From positions 1 through 13,872 of the forward strand of contig NZ_JBBIRC010000034.1 in assembly GCF_037442045.1 (NCBI RefSeq): a DNA stretch of 13,872 nt, written 5' to 3'. Within the stretch, counting starts at the first letter, position 1; every line of letters starts with the position of its first letter. Below the pieces are notes generated by a model that did no database searches, was not told where the DNA came from, and saw nothing but the letters and a program-made list of their open reading frames with translations. Shown here piece after piece: positions 6,413-13,390 of the stretch. Source of the stretch: Ferroplasma sp037442045 (GTDB lineage: Archaea > Thermoplasmatota > Thermoplasmata > Thermoplasmatales > Thermoplasmataceae). The position numbers and the translations under genes were made by a program.

Positions 6413-7354
6413 ATGCAGAAAAGTGAAGAAAAGAATAATTACAATTTCAGGAACAACATCACCATAGACTGGTGCCCTGGATGTGGCGATTTCGGTATAG
6501 TAAGTGCAGTGACACAGGCATTATCAGCAATGAAAATGGATCCTGAAGATGTTGTGGCAATATCTGGAATAGGATGCTCAGGCAAAACTCCGCATTATCT
6601 CAATATAGCCGGAGTCCATACACTGCATGGAAGGGCAATTCCATATGCTGTTGGTGTGAAACTGGCAAATCCAAACCTGAACGTCCTTGTCATGGGAGGC
6701 GATGGTGATTTATTGAGCATAGGTGTGGGCCATTTTGTCGGTGAAGGAAGAAGGAATTCAGGCGTTAAAGTTATATTATACAACAACTCGGTTTATGGGC
6801 TTACGAAGGGGCAGGCTGCACCTACACTGCCACTTGGTGAAAAGGTAAAGAGCCTCCCAAGGCCAAATATATTGGGAAAAATAAACCCGATTACACTGGC
6901 AATGGCATCAGGCTATTCCTTTGTAGCCAGAGGGTTCTCATCGGAAATTAAGCAGCTTTCAGAGATTATACAGAGAGCTATAAAACACGAAGGCTCAGCA
7001 ATAATAGAAGTATTGCAGCCGTGCCCAACATATAACGATATAAACACACTTGACTGGTACAGGCAGCGTGTATATAAGCTCGAAGATGACAAAAGCTGGG
7101 ATCCTGTTGTCAACAATAAGGAAGAAGATGAGAAAAAGTTTGACAGGGGATATAGAAGATCAATGGAATGGGGAGATCATATAGCTACAGGAATATTCTA
7201 CGAAAACAATACAATACCAAGCTATACAAACAGATTAACAGGCATAGTTCCAGACTATCTAAAATATCCGCCAGCCATGCAGGATGTGTCTGATAAGGAT
7301 GGATATACTATAGTGGACCCTGTAAAAACCTTTGAAGAAAAGGATGTAGAATAA
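6413..7354 (+). CDS. korB: 2-oxoacid:ferredoxin oxidoreductase, beta subunit
   Basis: The thiamine pyrophosphate and iron-sulfur subunit that pairs with KorA, 313 residues, usual for the two-subunit archaeal enzyme. TDW-type entry is seen as IDWCPGCGDFGI (18-29), with Cys21 and Cys24. Cys55 in GIGCSGKTPH and Cys204 in LQPCPTYND complete the four ligands of the single [4Fe-4S] cluster. The thiamine pyrophosphate/metal motif runs from GGDGDLLSIGVGH (95-107) to the ILYNNSVYGLTKGQ region (121-134). Electrons leave to ferredoxin, which is not encoded here. The start is the ATG at 6413 behind GGTGAT; the stop of korA is 10 bases upstream, so they form one operon. The gene converges on sdhF with a gap of only 23 bases. 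Confidence 0.96.
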   Translation: MQKSEEKNNYNFRNNITIDWCPGCGDFGIVSAVTQALSAMKMDPEDVVAISGIGCSGKTPHYLNIAGVHTLHGRAIPYAVGVKLANPNLNVLVMGGDGDLLSIGVGHFVGEGRRNSGVKVILYNNSVYGLTKGQAAPTLPLGEKVKSLPRPNILGKINPITLAMASGYSFVARGFSSEIKQLSEIIQRAIKHEGSAIIEVLQPCPTYNDINTLDWYRQRVYKLEDDKSWDPVVNNKEEDEKKFDRGYRRSMEWGDHIATGIFYENNTIPSYTNRLTGIVPDYLKYPPAMQDVSDKDGYTIVDPVKTFEEKDVE

Positions 7355-7362
7355 TAAAATAA

Positions 7363-7369
7363 TTTTTTT
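7363..7369 (+). terminator. T-run after korB
   Basis: Seven consecutive T residues lie nine bases after the korB stop within a wholly A/T 23-base convergent gap. Archaeal termination often uses such oligo-T tracts without a hairpin. For the opposite strand the same gap has only short T-runs. Confidence 0.4.
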
Positions 7370-7377
7370 AATAATAT

Positions 7378-7728
7378 TTATTTGGCTTTTTCATTTTTAT
7401 TTTTCATATCTGTAAGATATTTTTCTATATAAGCAATATCATTTTCTAGAGTTTTATCGTTTTCTTTTAACCATAGAAGGCCACCGGCCGAATCAACAAC
7501 CGTTCCTGAAAATTTCATGTCGCCTACAAGCTGTTTCCAGTTAAATGGTATTTTAGATATAACAGACAGATACATTGCATTATTTGATTTTCTTACATGA
7601 AGCTTTCCATAAAATAAATCATCTTTTTTAAAATATACTTCAGTGGCAAATGCCGGAGCACCAGGCCTGGGCGGTATTTCAGATTGCCCTGTAATATCCA
7701 GCCCTTTTAAAAGGTCAGCATAATTCAT
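7378..7728 (-). CDS. sdhF: Succinate:quinone reductase small subunit, SdhF-like
   Basis: A 116-residue protein encoded last in the sdhA-sdhB-sdhE operon. Type-E succinate:quinone reductases of archaea such as Sulfolobus and Acidianus have a small hydrophilic fourth subunit at this place, called SdhF or SdhD. I assign the role mainly from position and size, since few motifs are known. Seen in the sequence are a proline-rich start (SEIPPRPGAPAFATEV), a middle part rich in aromatic and hydrophobic residues (FYGKLHVRK, LSVISKIPFNWKQL), and a charged helical end. There is no cysteine and no transmembrane helix, so it cannot be a classical haem-bearing anchor. It may bind the membrane only peripherally. 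The ATG overlaps the sdhE stop (ATGA) and is preceded by GGGGGA four bases upstream, indicating coupled translation. Confidence 0.8.
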   Translation of the reverse strand: MNYADLLKGLDITGQSEIPPRPGAPAFATEVYFKKDDLFYGKLHVRKSNNAMYLSVISKIPFNWKQLVGDMKFSGTVVDSAGGLLWLKENDKTLENDIAYIEKYLTDMKNKNEKAK

Positions 7729-8600
7729 GATATCCCCCTTGTTTTCAGGTAATCTGTAGACATTCTCGATAATCCAAGCTCTTTAGGAGAGTAACCAAAC
7801 GATAATCCTATAAGCTGCGTTATGTAAAGGGCAGGAAGATTCCAGTCCTGCTTGAACTGTTTTTGGATTTTTGTCTGCGTTACGTCAAGCTGTAGATGGC
7901 ACAGTGAGCAGGGATGAACAAGAATTTCGGAACCATTGTTTTTGGCGCTGGTTAATATGTTATTTGCCATCTTTAATGCTACAGGAGGATTTGATCCCAT
8001 TAATGGAAAACCACAGCATGCGGATTTCATTGGAAATGCTACAGGGGTAGCGCCAGTAGCTGCAACAAGATCCATTACACTGTGCGGGTTGAATGCAGAT
8101 TCAAATCCCATGACATTGGAAGGCCTTAACAGCTGGCATCCATAATATGTTCCAACTTTTATATCCTTTAAAGGCCTCTTAACATGTTTTTTTATATTTT
8201 CTATGCCAACATCCCGGATAAGAACCCATATGAAATGCTCTGATTCAACTCCATTATCATATTCCTCCATATTTGCTTCTTTTAATCTCTGATCCACATC
8301 TTCCTTGAGCACAGGGTCATTTTCGTATTTATCCACTGCAATTTTATGGGAATTCAGGCAAACACTGCATGGTGTAGCCATTTTATCGTATCCCATTTTC
8401 TCTACCTTTTCAAGATTTCTCAGATTCAGCGATGTATGTGACGATTCGTTTTTATCATCCATGAAACCTCCACCGCAGCAGTTCCAGTCATCGACCTCCA
8501 TAAGTTCCAGATCAAGATCCCTGGCAATCAACTGCGTTGCTATATCCACATCTTTTGCTATTCCATGGGATGCACATCCCGGATAATACGCTACCTTCAT
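7725..8600 (-). CDS. sdhE: Succinate:quinone reductase subunit SdhE, double CCG-domain protein
   Basis: The cysteine-rich subunit that replaces the classical membrane anchors in type-E succinate dehydrogenases; it resembles HdrB of heterodisulfide reductase. The 291 residues contain two complete CCG domains. The first has Cys9, Cys41-Cys42 (DWNCCGGGF), Cys78 and Cys81 (PCSVC). The second has Cys155 (YYGCQLLRP), Cys195-Cys196 (SACCGFPLMG), Cys231 and Cys234 (PCSLC). In the family these bind an unusual iron-sulfur cluster and, in related proteins, zinc; the protein is thought to carry electrons towards quinone. No transmembrane helix is seen. The start overlaps the sdhB stop in ATGA, and GGTGAG in the last sdhB codons is its ribosome binding site. 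HdrB itself is an alternative name, but its place after sdhAB argues for SdhE. Confidence 0.93.
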   Translation of the reverse strand: MKVAYYPGCASHGIAKDVDIATQLIARDLDLELMEVDDWNCCGGGFMDDKNESSHTSLNLRNLEKVEKMGYDKMATPCSVCLNSHKIAVDKYENDPVLKEDVDQRLKEANMEEYDNGVESEHFIWVLIRDVGIENIKKHVKRPLKDIKVGTYYGCQLLRPSNVMGFESAFNPHSVMDLVAATGATPVAFPMKSACCGFPLMGSNPPVALKMANNILTSAKNNGSEILVHPCSLCHLQLDVTQTKIQKQFKQDWNLPALYITQLIGLSFGYSPKELGLSRMSTDYLKTRGIS

Positions 8601-9538
8601 TTTTTCTCACCCATCAATTTCCTTATTTCATCCATATTTTTTACTTTGCTGTCTTTTTCAAATGCATATTTGAATTTACCCGATTTCAGCATATCCACTG
8701 CGTCCTTCATTGCTTCACCAAAACCAAAGGTTTTAAGGTAAAGTGAAGATTCTTTTATTTTGCCAGTTGATTCTATAAGATTTTCAATAGCATCATCATG
8801 CTTTCTTGCCATTATAGTCACAGGTGTATCGCCCCTGTATTCATCCAGATAATTCTTTGTTTTCTTTATTGCTATTACAGGCTGTACGTCCTGTGGGCAC
8901 ACTTCATAGCACATATAACATGAAGTGCATCTGTAAGCACTGTCCATCAAAAGGCCGATTCTTTCTTCTTTTTTGGTATCTCTTTCATCATCTATAAACC
9001 TGAATCCCTTTGCGTGTGCTGCAGGGCCAAGGAACTTCTCATCTTCTTTAACTGACGGGCAGGCGGAAACGCAAAGCCCACAGTAAATGCATTCCTGAAA
9101 CTTCCAGACCTCTGCCTGATCTTCTGGAGTCATTCGCTGTTCATTTTCTCCCGATAACACAGTTTCGTCAGCAACAAGCCTTGGCATTACTTTATACATT
9201 TTGTCATAAAATACATCAATATCGGTTATAAGGTCTCTGACTTCCGGATAATAATCCATGCTTTCAACATTTATTTCATTTTTTTCATCAGCTGCCTGCA
9301 ATGCCATTGTTCTGCAGGCAAGCGCTGGTATGCCATTGATTTTCATAGAACAGCTCCCGCATACAGCCATATGGCATGATGCACGATATGCCAGCGTAGG
9401 ATCCTGTTCAGATTTTATTCTTCTGAGGACCTCAGTCATCTGTGTGTATTTGTCCACGCTTAATTTGTAGGATTTCCAGAACGCACCGTCTTTTTCATTA
9501 TATTTTTTTATGTTTACGGTTATCTCTTTTTCTTCCAT
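8597..9538 (-). CDS. sdhB: Succinate dehydrogenase iron-sulfur subunit
   Basis: The electron-transfer subunit between the flavin of SdhA and the quinone side, 313 residues, longer than the roughly 240 of E. coli SdhB because of a C-terminal extension. The N-terminal plant-type ferredoxin domain binds [2Fe-2S] with Cys55, Cys60, Cys63 and Cys75. The first C-terminal cluster motif is Cys150-x2-Cys153-x2-Cys156-x3-Cys160-Pro, a [4Fe-4S] site. The second is Cys204-x2-Cys207-x2-Cys210-x3-Cys214-Pro. Classical enzymes have only three cysteines there and carry [3Fe-4S]; the extra cysteine predicts a second [4Fe-4S] cluster, typical of the type-E enzymes of Sulfolobus. The start directly abuts the sdhA stop, with GGGTG six bases upstream. 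It overlaps sdhE by four bases. Confidence 0.96.
   Translation of the reverse strand: MEEKEITVNIKKYNEKDGAFWKSYKLSVDKYTQMTEVLRRIKSEQDPTLAYRASCHMAVCGSCSMKINGIPALACRTMALQAADEKNEINVESMDYYPEVRDLITDIDVFYDKMYKVMPRLVADETVLSGENEQRMTPEDQAEVWKFQECIYCGLCVSACPSVKEDEKFLGPAAHAKGFRFIDDERDTKKEERIGLLMDSAYRCTSCYMCYEVCPQDVQPVIAIKKTKNYLDEYRGDTPVTIMARKHDDAIENLIESTGKIKESSLYLKTFGFGEAMKDAVDMLKSGKFKYAFEKDSKVKNMDEIRKLMGEKK
8606..8611 (-). promoter_or_regulatory. Ribosome binding site of sdhE inside sdhB
   Basis: GGTGAG on the minus strand, five bases before the sdhE ATG, lies in the codons for the final Gly-Glu of SdhB. It supports the chosen start and coupled translation. Confidence 0.65.
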
Positions 9539-11233
9539 TTAATACACCCTCGGTTCAGGTTTCCACCTTGTATATACAACAGGCTTGTATGAGATTTTGA
9601 TTTCATCTCCTGCTAAATATGTTATTGAATGCTTCATCCAGTTCTTGTCATCCCTTACAGGGAAATCGTCACGGAAATGTGCACCCCTTGTTTCAGTCCT
9701 GTTCAATGCAGCTGTTGCCATAGCATAAGCAACATCTATCATATTCCTGGTTTCAAGGGCATTGAACAATTCAGTATTATAATTGGTTGTTTTATCACTG
9801 ACATACATGGATTTAGATCTGACCCTTAAATCCTTTATTTTTGATATGGCCTGTGCCAGTTTGTCATTATCCCTGAATATGCCCACATTATCCCACATTA
9901 TATCTCTGAGTTCTTCTGTCAGTATGCCGAAATGTTCTCCTGTTTCCCTTTTTATGTAAGCATATGCATTGTCAATTATTGGTTCTACATTGCTACTTGA
10001 CTCTATTTTTTTATGGGATTTAAGGAATTCTATCATTGCATTTCCAGTTTCCCTTCCATAAACAACAGTTTCAAGAAGTGAATTTGATCCAAGGCGGTTT
10101 GCTCCATGCACAGAAACACATGCAGATTCCCCGGCGGAGAATACTCCATTTAAATCGTGATTTGTTCCAGTAATATCAACATCAATGCCACCCATAAAGT
10201 AATGCTGTGCTGGCCTTACCGGTATCATTTCCTCTGAAGCGTCAACGCCTGAGAAGTTTTTAGCTGCATCATATGCAAGTGATAATCTTTCAAGTATGTA
10301 TTTTTTTCCAAGCTGCCTTAGATCAAGGCCAAGATAACCACCTTCAAAGCCTCTGCCTTCACGTATTTCAATTGTCATTGACCTTGAAACAATATCTCTT
10401 GGTGCAAGATCGAACTTATGTGGTGCATAACGTGCCATGAACCTTTCCCCCTTATTGTTCTTTAATATAGCTCCTTCTGCCCTTGCAGCCTCACTTATAA
10501 GTATATCAGATGGGTATAATCCAGTGGGATGGAACTGCACAAATTCTGGATCCTTCAATGCAACTCCAGATCTTAAGGCAATGCCCTGGCCATCGCCGGT
10601 ATTGATATAGCTGTTCGTTGTATGCTTGTACATCATGCCTATTCCCCCGGAAGCTATAAGCAGTGCCCGGGATTTCAAGTATATGGGATCTAATGTTTTC
10701 ATTTCCATTGCAACTAATCCATTAACATTGTTTCCTTCCTTAACTATGTCAAGAACATAGTATTCATTATAAAAATCAATATTTTTGAATCCAGTTGAGT
10801 GCTCAAACAGCGTATGCAATAATGCCATGCCAGTCTTATCAGCAATAAACCTTGTTCTGGGATATGTTTGCCCTCCAAAATACCTCAAAGCTATTCTTCC
10901 ATCAGGCTGCCTGTTAAATGGAGCTCCCCAGGCATCCAGCAGATTAACTATATCGCCGGATTTTTTCGATAAAAGTTCAGCTGCATCCTGATCTACAAGA
11001 TAATCTCCGCCTTTTACCTCATCATAGGACATAAAGTCTGGATCATCGTTTGGATCAGAATTGCCCATTACATATGCTGCGATTCCCCCCTCAGCTGCTG
11101 CTGAATGTGAACGTGTAGGGAAAACTTTTGAAACAACAGCAACAGAAAAACCTGCAGCTGCAACAATATTGGCAGCCATTAAACCTGCTAGCCCGCCTCC
11201 TAAAATAACTGCATCATACTCTTTTTTTTCCAT
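9539..11233 (-). CDS. sdhA: Succinate dehydrogenase flavoprotein subunit
   Basis: The catalytic FAD subunit that oxidises succinate to fumarate, 564 residues, within the 560-590 range of the family. The dinucleotide fold GGGLAGLMAA starts at residue 12. His43 in FPTRSHSAAAEGGIAA is at the place of the histidine that binds FAD covalently. Catalytic and substrate residues are recognisable: His235 in QFHPTGLY, Arg279 in LAPRDIVSR, His344 in PAQHYFMGG, and Arg380 in HGANRLGSNSLLE. The C-terminal helical domain with ETRNMIDVA and RGAHFRDDFP is intact. The start is the ATG at 11231-11233 behind a GGTGG site. It opens the sdhABEF operon, with its own likely promoter at 11264-11290, although mdh lies just 73 bases upstream on the same strand and read-through is possible. 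Confidence 0.97.
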   Translation of the reverse strand: MEKKEYDAVILGGGLAGLMAANIVAAAGFSVAVVSKVFPTRSHSAAAEGGIAAYVMGNSDPNDDPDFMSYDEVKGGDYLVDQDAAELLSKKSGDIVNLLDAWGAPFNRQPDGRIALRYFGGQTYPRTRFIADKTGMALLHTLFEHSTGFKNIDFYNEYYVLDIVKEGNNVNGLVAMEMKTLDPIYLKSRALLIASGGIGMMYKHTTNSYINTGDGQGIALRSGVALKDPEFVQFHPTGLYPSDILISEAARAEGAILKNNKGERFMARYAPHKFDLAPRDIVSRSMTIEIREGRGFEGGYLGLDLRQLGKKYILERLSLAYDAAKNFSGVDASEEMIPVRPAQHYFMGGIDVDITGTNHDLNGVFSAGESACVSVHGANRLGSNSLLETVVYGRETGNAMIEFLKSHKKIESSSNVEPIIDNAYAYIKRETGEHFGILTEELRDIMWDNVGIFRDNDKLAQAISKIKDLRVRSKSMYVSDKTTNYNTELFNALETRNMIDVAYAMATAALNRTETRGAHFRDDFPVRDDKNWMKHSITYLAGDEIKISYKPVVYTRWKPEPRVY

Positions 11234-11240
11234 TAAATTA

Positions 11241-11246
11241 CCACCA
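11241..11246 (-). promoter_or_regulatory. Ribosome binding site of sdhA
   Basis: TGGTGG on the minus strand lies seven bases before the sdhA ATG. Unlike sucC, mdh and pdxS, the first gene of this operon therefore seems to have a leader, so transcription must start upstream of 11246. Confidence 0.55.
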
Positions 11247-11263
11247 GTATTTATTTTTTATGT

Positions 11264-11290
11264 TATAATATAATATAATAAAATATAATA
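11264..11290 (-). promoter_or_regulatory. Tandem TATAA tract, probable sdh promoter
   Basis: On the plus strand the tract 11264-11288 is five consecutive 5-base units, TATAA, TATAA, TATAA, TAAAA, TATAA. On the minus strand these read TTATA repeats. It fills much of the 73-base spacer between mdh and sdhA and gives several overlapping TATA-like sites. Units beyond about 11272 have the spacing needed for a message that includes the sdhA ribosome binding site. Confidence 0.45.
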
Positions 11291-11306
11291 GTTTTGTTTT
11301 TCGTTT

Positions 11307-12275
11307 TTAATGTGATGCGAAGTACTCATCAGCAAGTTTATTGTTCTTATTTACTGACTCAACGCTTTTCATCCATTCCTTCGCATCAGCCTCGCTGAAC
11401 TTCAGGTCATATATTTCTTCAACGCCGTTCTTTCCAATTTTTATTGGAACTCCTATGAAGGCATTGCTAATTTTATAATTCTCTGCATGCTTTCCGGTGA
11501 GATAAGCAGCGCATGGAATTACTCTGTGCTCGTCATTTATTACTGCTTCAACCATAACAGATATTGATATGGAGGGGGCATAAAATGCAGTGCCAGTTTT
11601 GTAATAATTCAGTATCTCGCCGCCGCCAAATCTTGTTCTTTTAATAATTTCCTGAATCTTTTCCTCGCTGAGCAGATCAGATATTGGTATCCCTGCAACA
11701 CTGGAGTAATGGATAAATGGAACCATATCATCGCCGTGGCCTCCCACTACAAACGCATTAACGTCCCTTACTGATACATCAAGTGCTTCGGCAAGGAAAG
11801 TCCTGAATCTGGAACTGTCCAGTGATCCTCCAAGGCCGATAATTCTTTCCGGGCTTATTCCAGATGCTTTTTCAATTGCATATGCCATTATATCTGCTGG
11901 ATTTGTTACTGCTATTACTATGGAATCTGGTGAGTATTTCTTTATCTTTTCGCCAACATCTTTCATTATTCCTATGTTTTTTACTAAAAGGTCATCCCTG
12001 CTCATTCCGGGCTTTCTTGCAAGCCCTGCTGTTACAACGATTACATCTGATCCTTTCATGTTTTCATATTCCTTCGGATCCTGTGTGCAGAATCCTTTCA
12101 ATTTGCAATCAAATCCAAAATGCGGTGCACCTTCCTGTATATCAAGGGCTTTTCCCTGTGCAACTCCGTCAACTATATCAAAAATATTTATGTCAGCAAT
12201 ATCCTTAATAGCCAGTACCTGGGCCACACTTGCGCCAACTGCTCCTGCACCTATAATAGAAATCTTCTTGTCCAT
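11307..12275 (-). CDS. mdh: Malate dehydrogenase (lactate/malate dehydrogenase family)
   Basis: Cytosolic enzyme for malate to oxaloacetate with NAD(P), 322 residues, normal length. The Rossmann motif GAGAVG is at 9-14. An acidic residue follows the second strand (NIFDIVDG, Asp33), which suggests a preference for NAD. The active-site loop AGLARKPGMSRDDLL has Arg87 at the specificity position, where lactate dehydrogenases have glutamine, and Arg93. Asn125 in TNPAD, Asp153 and Arg156 in LDSSRF, and the catalytic His180 in GGHGDD are all present. It therefore should act on malate and not lactate. The start is the ATG at 12273-12275, with no ribosome binding site but an AT-rich box about 22-26 bases upstream, fitting a leaderless message. 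It is followed on the same strand by sdhABEF, the enzyme two steps earlier in the cycle. Confidence 0.96.
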   Translation of the reverse strand: MDKKISIIGAGAVGASVAQVLAIKDIADINIFDIVDGVAQGKALDIQEGAPHFGFDCKLKGFCTQDPKEYENMKGSDVIVVTAGLARKPGMSRDDLLVKNIGIMKDVGEKIKKYSPDSIVIAVTNPADIMAYAIEKASGISPERIIGLGGSLDSSRFRTFLAEALDVSVRDVNAFVVGGHGDDMVPFIHYSSVAGIPISDLLSEEKIQEIIKRTRFGGGEILNYYKTGTAFYAPSISISVMVEAVINDEHRVIPCAAYLTGKHAENYKISNAFIGVPIKIGKNGVEEIYDLKFSEADAKEWMKSVESVNKNNKLADEYFASH

Positions 12276-12290
12276 ATAACAGTATGGGCA

Positions 12291-12307
12291 TTAAAATTAA
12301 ATATTTT
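12291..12307 (-). promoter_or_regulatory. Candidate promoter of mdh
   Basis: On the minus strand an AAAAATATTTAATTTTAA-like stretch is centred about 25 bases before the mdh ATG. This is the distance of a leaderless archaeal promoter. It lies in the 102-base divergent spacer shared with pdxS. Confidence 0.4.
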
Positions 12308-12347
12308 TGTATTGTCCTGAAAGTATTCATCGATTTAAAAGCAAAAC

Positions 12348-12357
12348 GTAAATATTC
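12348..12357 (+). promoter_or_regulatory. Candidate promoter of pdxST
   Basis: GTAAATATTC is centred about 26 bases before the pdxS ATG at 12378, again the spacing of a leaderless message. No ribosome binding site is seen before pdxS. Confidence 0.4.
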
Positions 12358-12377
12358 ATTTATTATGTACAATTATT

Positions 12378-13370
12378 ATGATAGATTTAACTAAAATGAA
12401 GTTTGGGGATGAACTCTTAAAGCGTGGTTTTGCGAAAATGACAAAGGGCGGCGTTGTAATGGATGTTACCAATGCAGAACAGGCTAAAATAGCTGAAAAA
12501 GCCGGTGCTGTTGCTGTAATGGCTCTTGAAAGAGTTCCATCAGATATAAGAGCCCAGGGCGGTGTGGCGAGAATGTCCGATCCTTTAAAAGTAAAAGAAA
12601 TTTTAGAATCGGTTTCAATTCCTGTTATGGCAAAGGTAAGAATAGGGCACCTCAGTGAAGCATACATACTGGAATCACTTGGGGTTGACATGCTGGATGA
12701 GAGTGAGGTTTTAACACCAGCAGATCCGTTTTACCATATAAATAAAAAGCTATACAAGGTACCTGTAGTTTGTGGCGCCAGAACATTTCCAGAGGCTGTA
12801 AGAAGAATATTTGAAGGTGCAGCAATGATAAGGACAAAAGGAGAGGCCGGAACTGGAAACATAATTGAAGCCATGAGGCATATCAGAACAGTTACCGATG
12901 GCATATATATATTGAACTCACTGACTTCGGATGAACTTTACAGTGTTGCAGAAAATATCGCAAAGGGTTATATTACTTTGAGAATGCAGACTGCTTCTGA
13001 TCTCTACGGGCCTGACAGGGAGATGCCATATGATAATGTATATTACGGCATGGATTACAGAGAAATATCCAGTGAACTGTTTAAAATTATAAAAGAAATA
13101 AAACATGCAAAGAGATTACCTCTTGTGAATTTTGCTGCAGGTGGAATAGCAACACCTGCTGATGCAGCACTGATGATGAAAATGGGCATGGATGGAGTAT
13201 TCGTTGGAAGCGGCATTTTTAAATCAGAGAATCCACAGAGAATGGCCGAGGCAATTGTAAATGCAACAGAAAATTATGAGGATTATAAATTGCTTGCAGA
13301 TGTTTCATCCGGGCTTGAGGGAATGCATGGGCTTGATATTTCCGAAATAGAAAAACTGCAGAACAGATAA
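12378..13370 (+). CDS. pdxS: Pyridoxal 5'-phosphate synthase, lyase subunit
   Basis: Makes pyridoxal 5'-phosphate from ribose 5-phosphate, glyceraldehyde 3-phosphate and ammonia delivered by PdxT (the DXP-independent route). The TIM-barrel protein has 330 residues, against about 294 in bacteria. The extra length matches an insertion seen in archaeal PdxS and lies around residues 172-235, where a tyrosine-rich segment (YDNVYYGMDY) occurs. The catalytic lysines are Lys86 in VMAKVRIGH and Lys154 in IRTKGEAGTG. Asp29 in VVMDVTNAEQA and the phosphate-binding NFAAGGIATPADAALMM (251-267) and FVGSGIF are present. The start ATG at 12378 is supported by promoter spacing and by the family N-terminus. 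pdxT follows after 20 bases on the same strand, so they form an operon, divergent from mdh. Confidence 0.97.
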   Translation: MIDLTKMKFGDELLKRGFAKMTKGGVVMDVTNAEQAKIAEKAGAVAVMALERVPSDIRAQGGVARMSDPLKVKEILESVSIPVMAKVRIGHLSEAYILESLGVDMLDESEVLTPADPFYHINKKLYKVPVVCGARTFPEAVRRIFEGAAMIRTKGEAGTGNIIEAMRHIRTVTDGIYILNSLTSDELYSVAENIAKGYITLRMQTASDLYGPDREMPYDNVYYGMDYREISSELFKIIKEIKHAKRLPLVNFAAGGIATPADAALMMKMGMDGVFVGSGIFKSENPQRMAEAIVNATENYEDYKLLADVSSGLEGMHGLDISEIEKLQNR

Positions 13371-13390
13371 ATTATTTTTAATGATTTTTT

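Noticed and set aside
7725..8600. Reading sdhE as hdrB of a heterodisulfide reductase
   Set aside because: The CCG domains are shared, but the gene overlaps sdhB, no hdrA or hdrC is near, and the set sdhA-B-E-F is the known type-E order.
7355..9538. Search for a hidden membrane anchor gene (sdhC or sdhD type) in the sdh operon
   Set aside because: Genes overlap or abut with no room for one, and no product has transmembrane helices.
11864..12279. Open frames of over 110 codons antisense to mdh
   Set aside because: They are shadows of a well-conserved gene; their proteins are rich in Leu, Ser and Phe with no family features.
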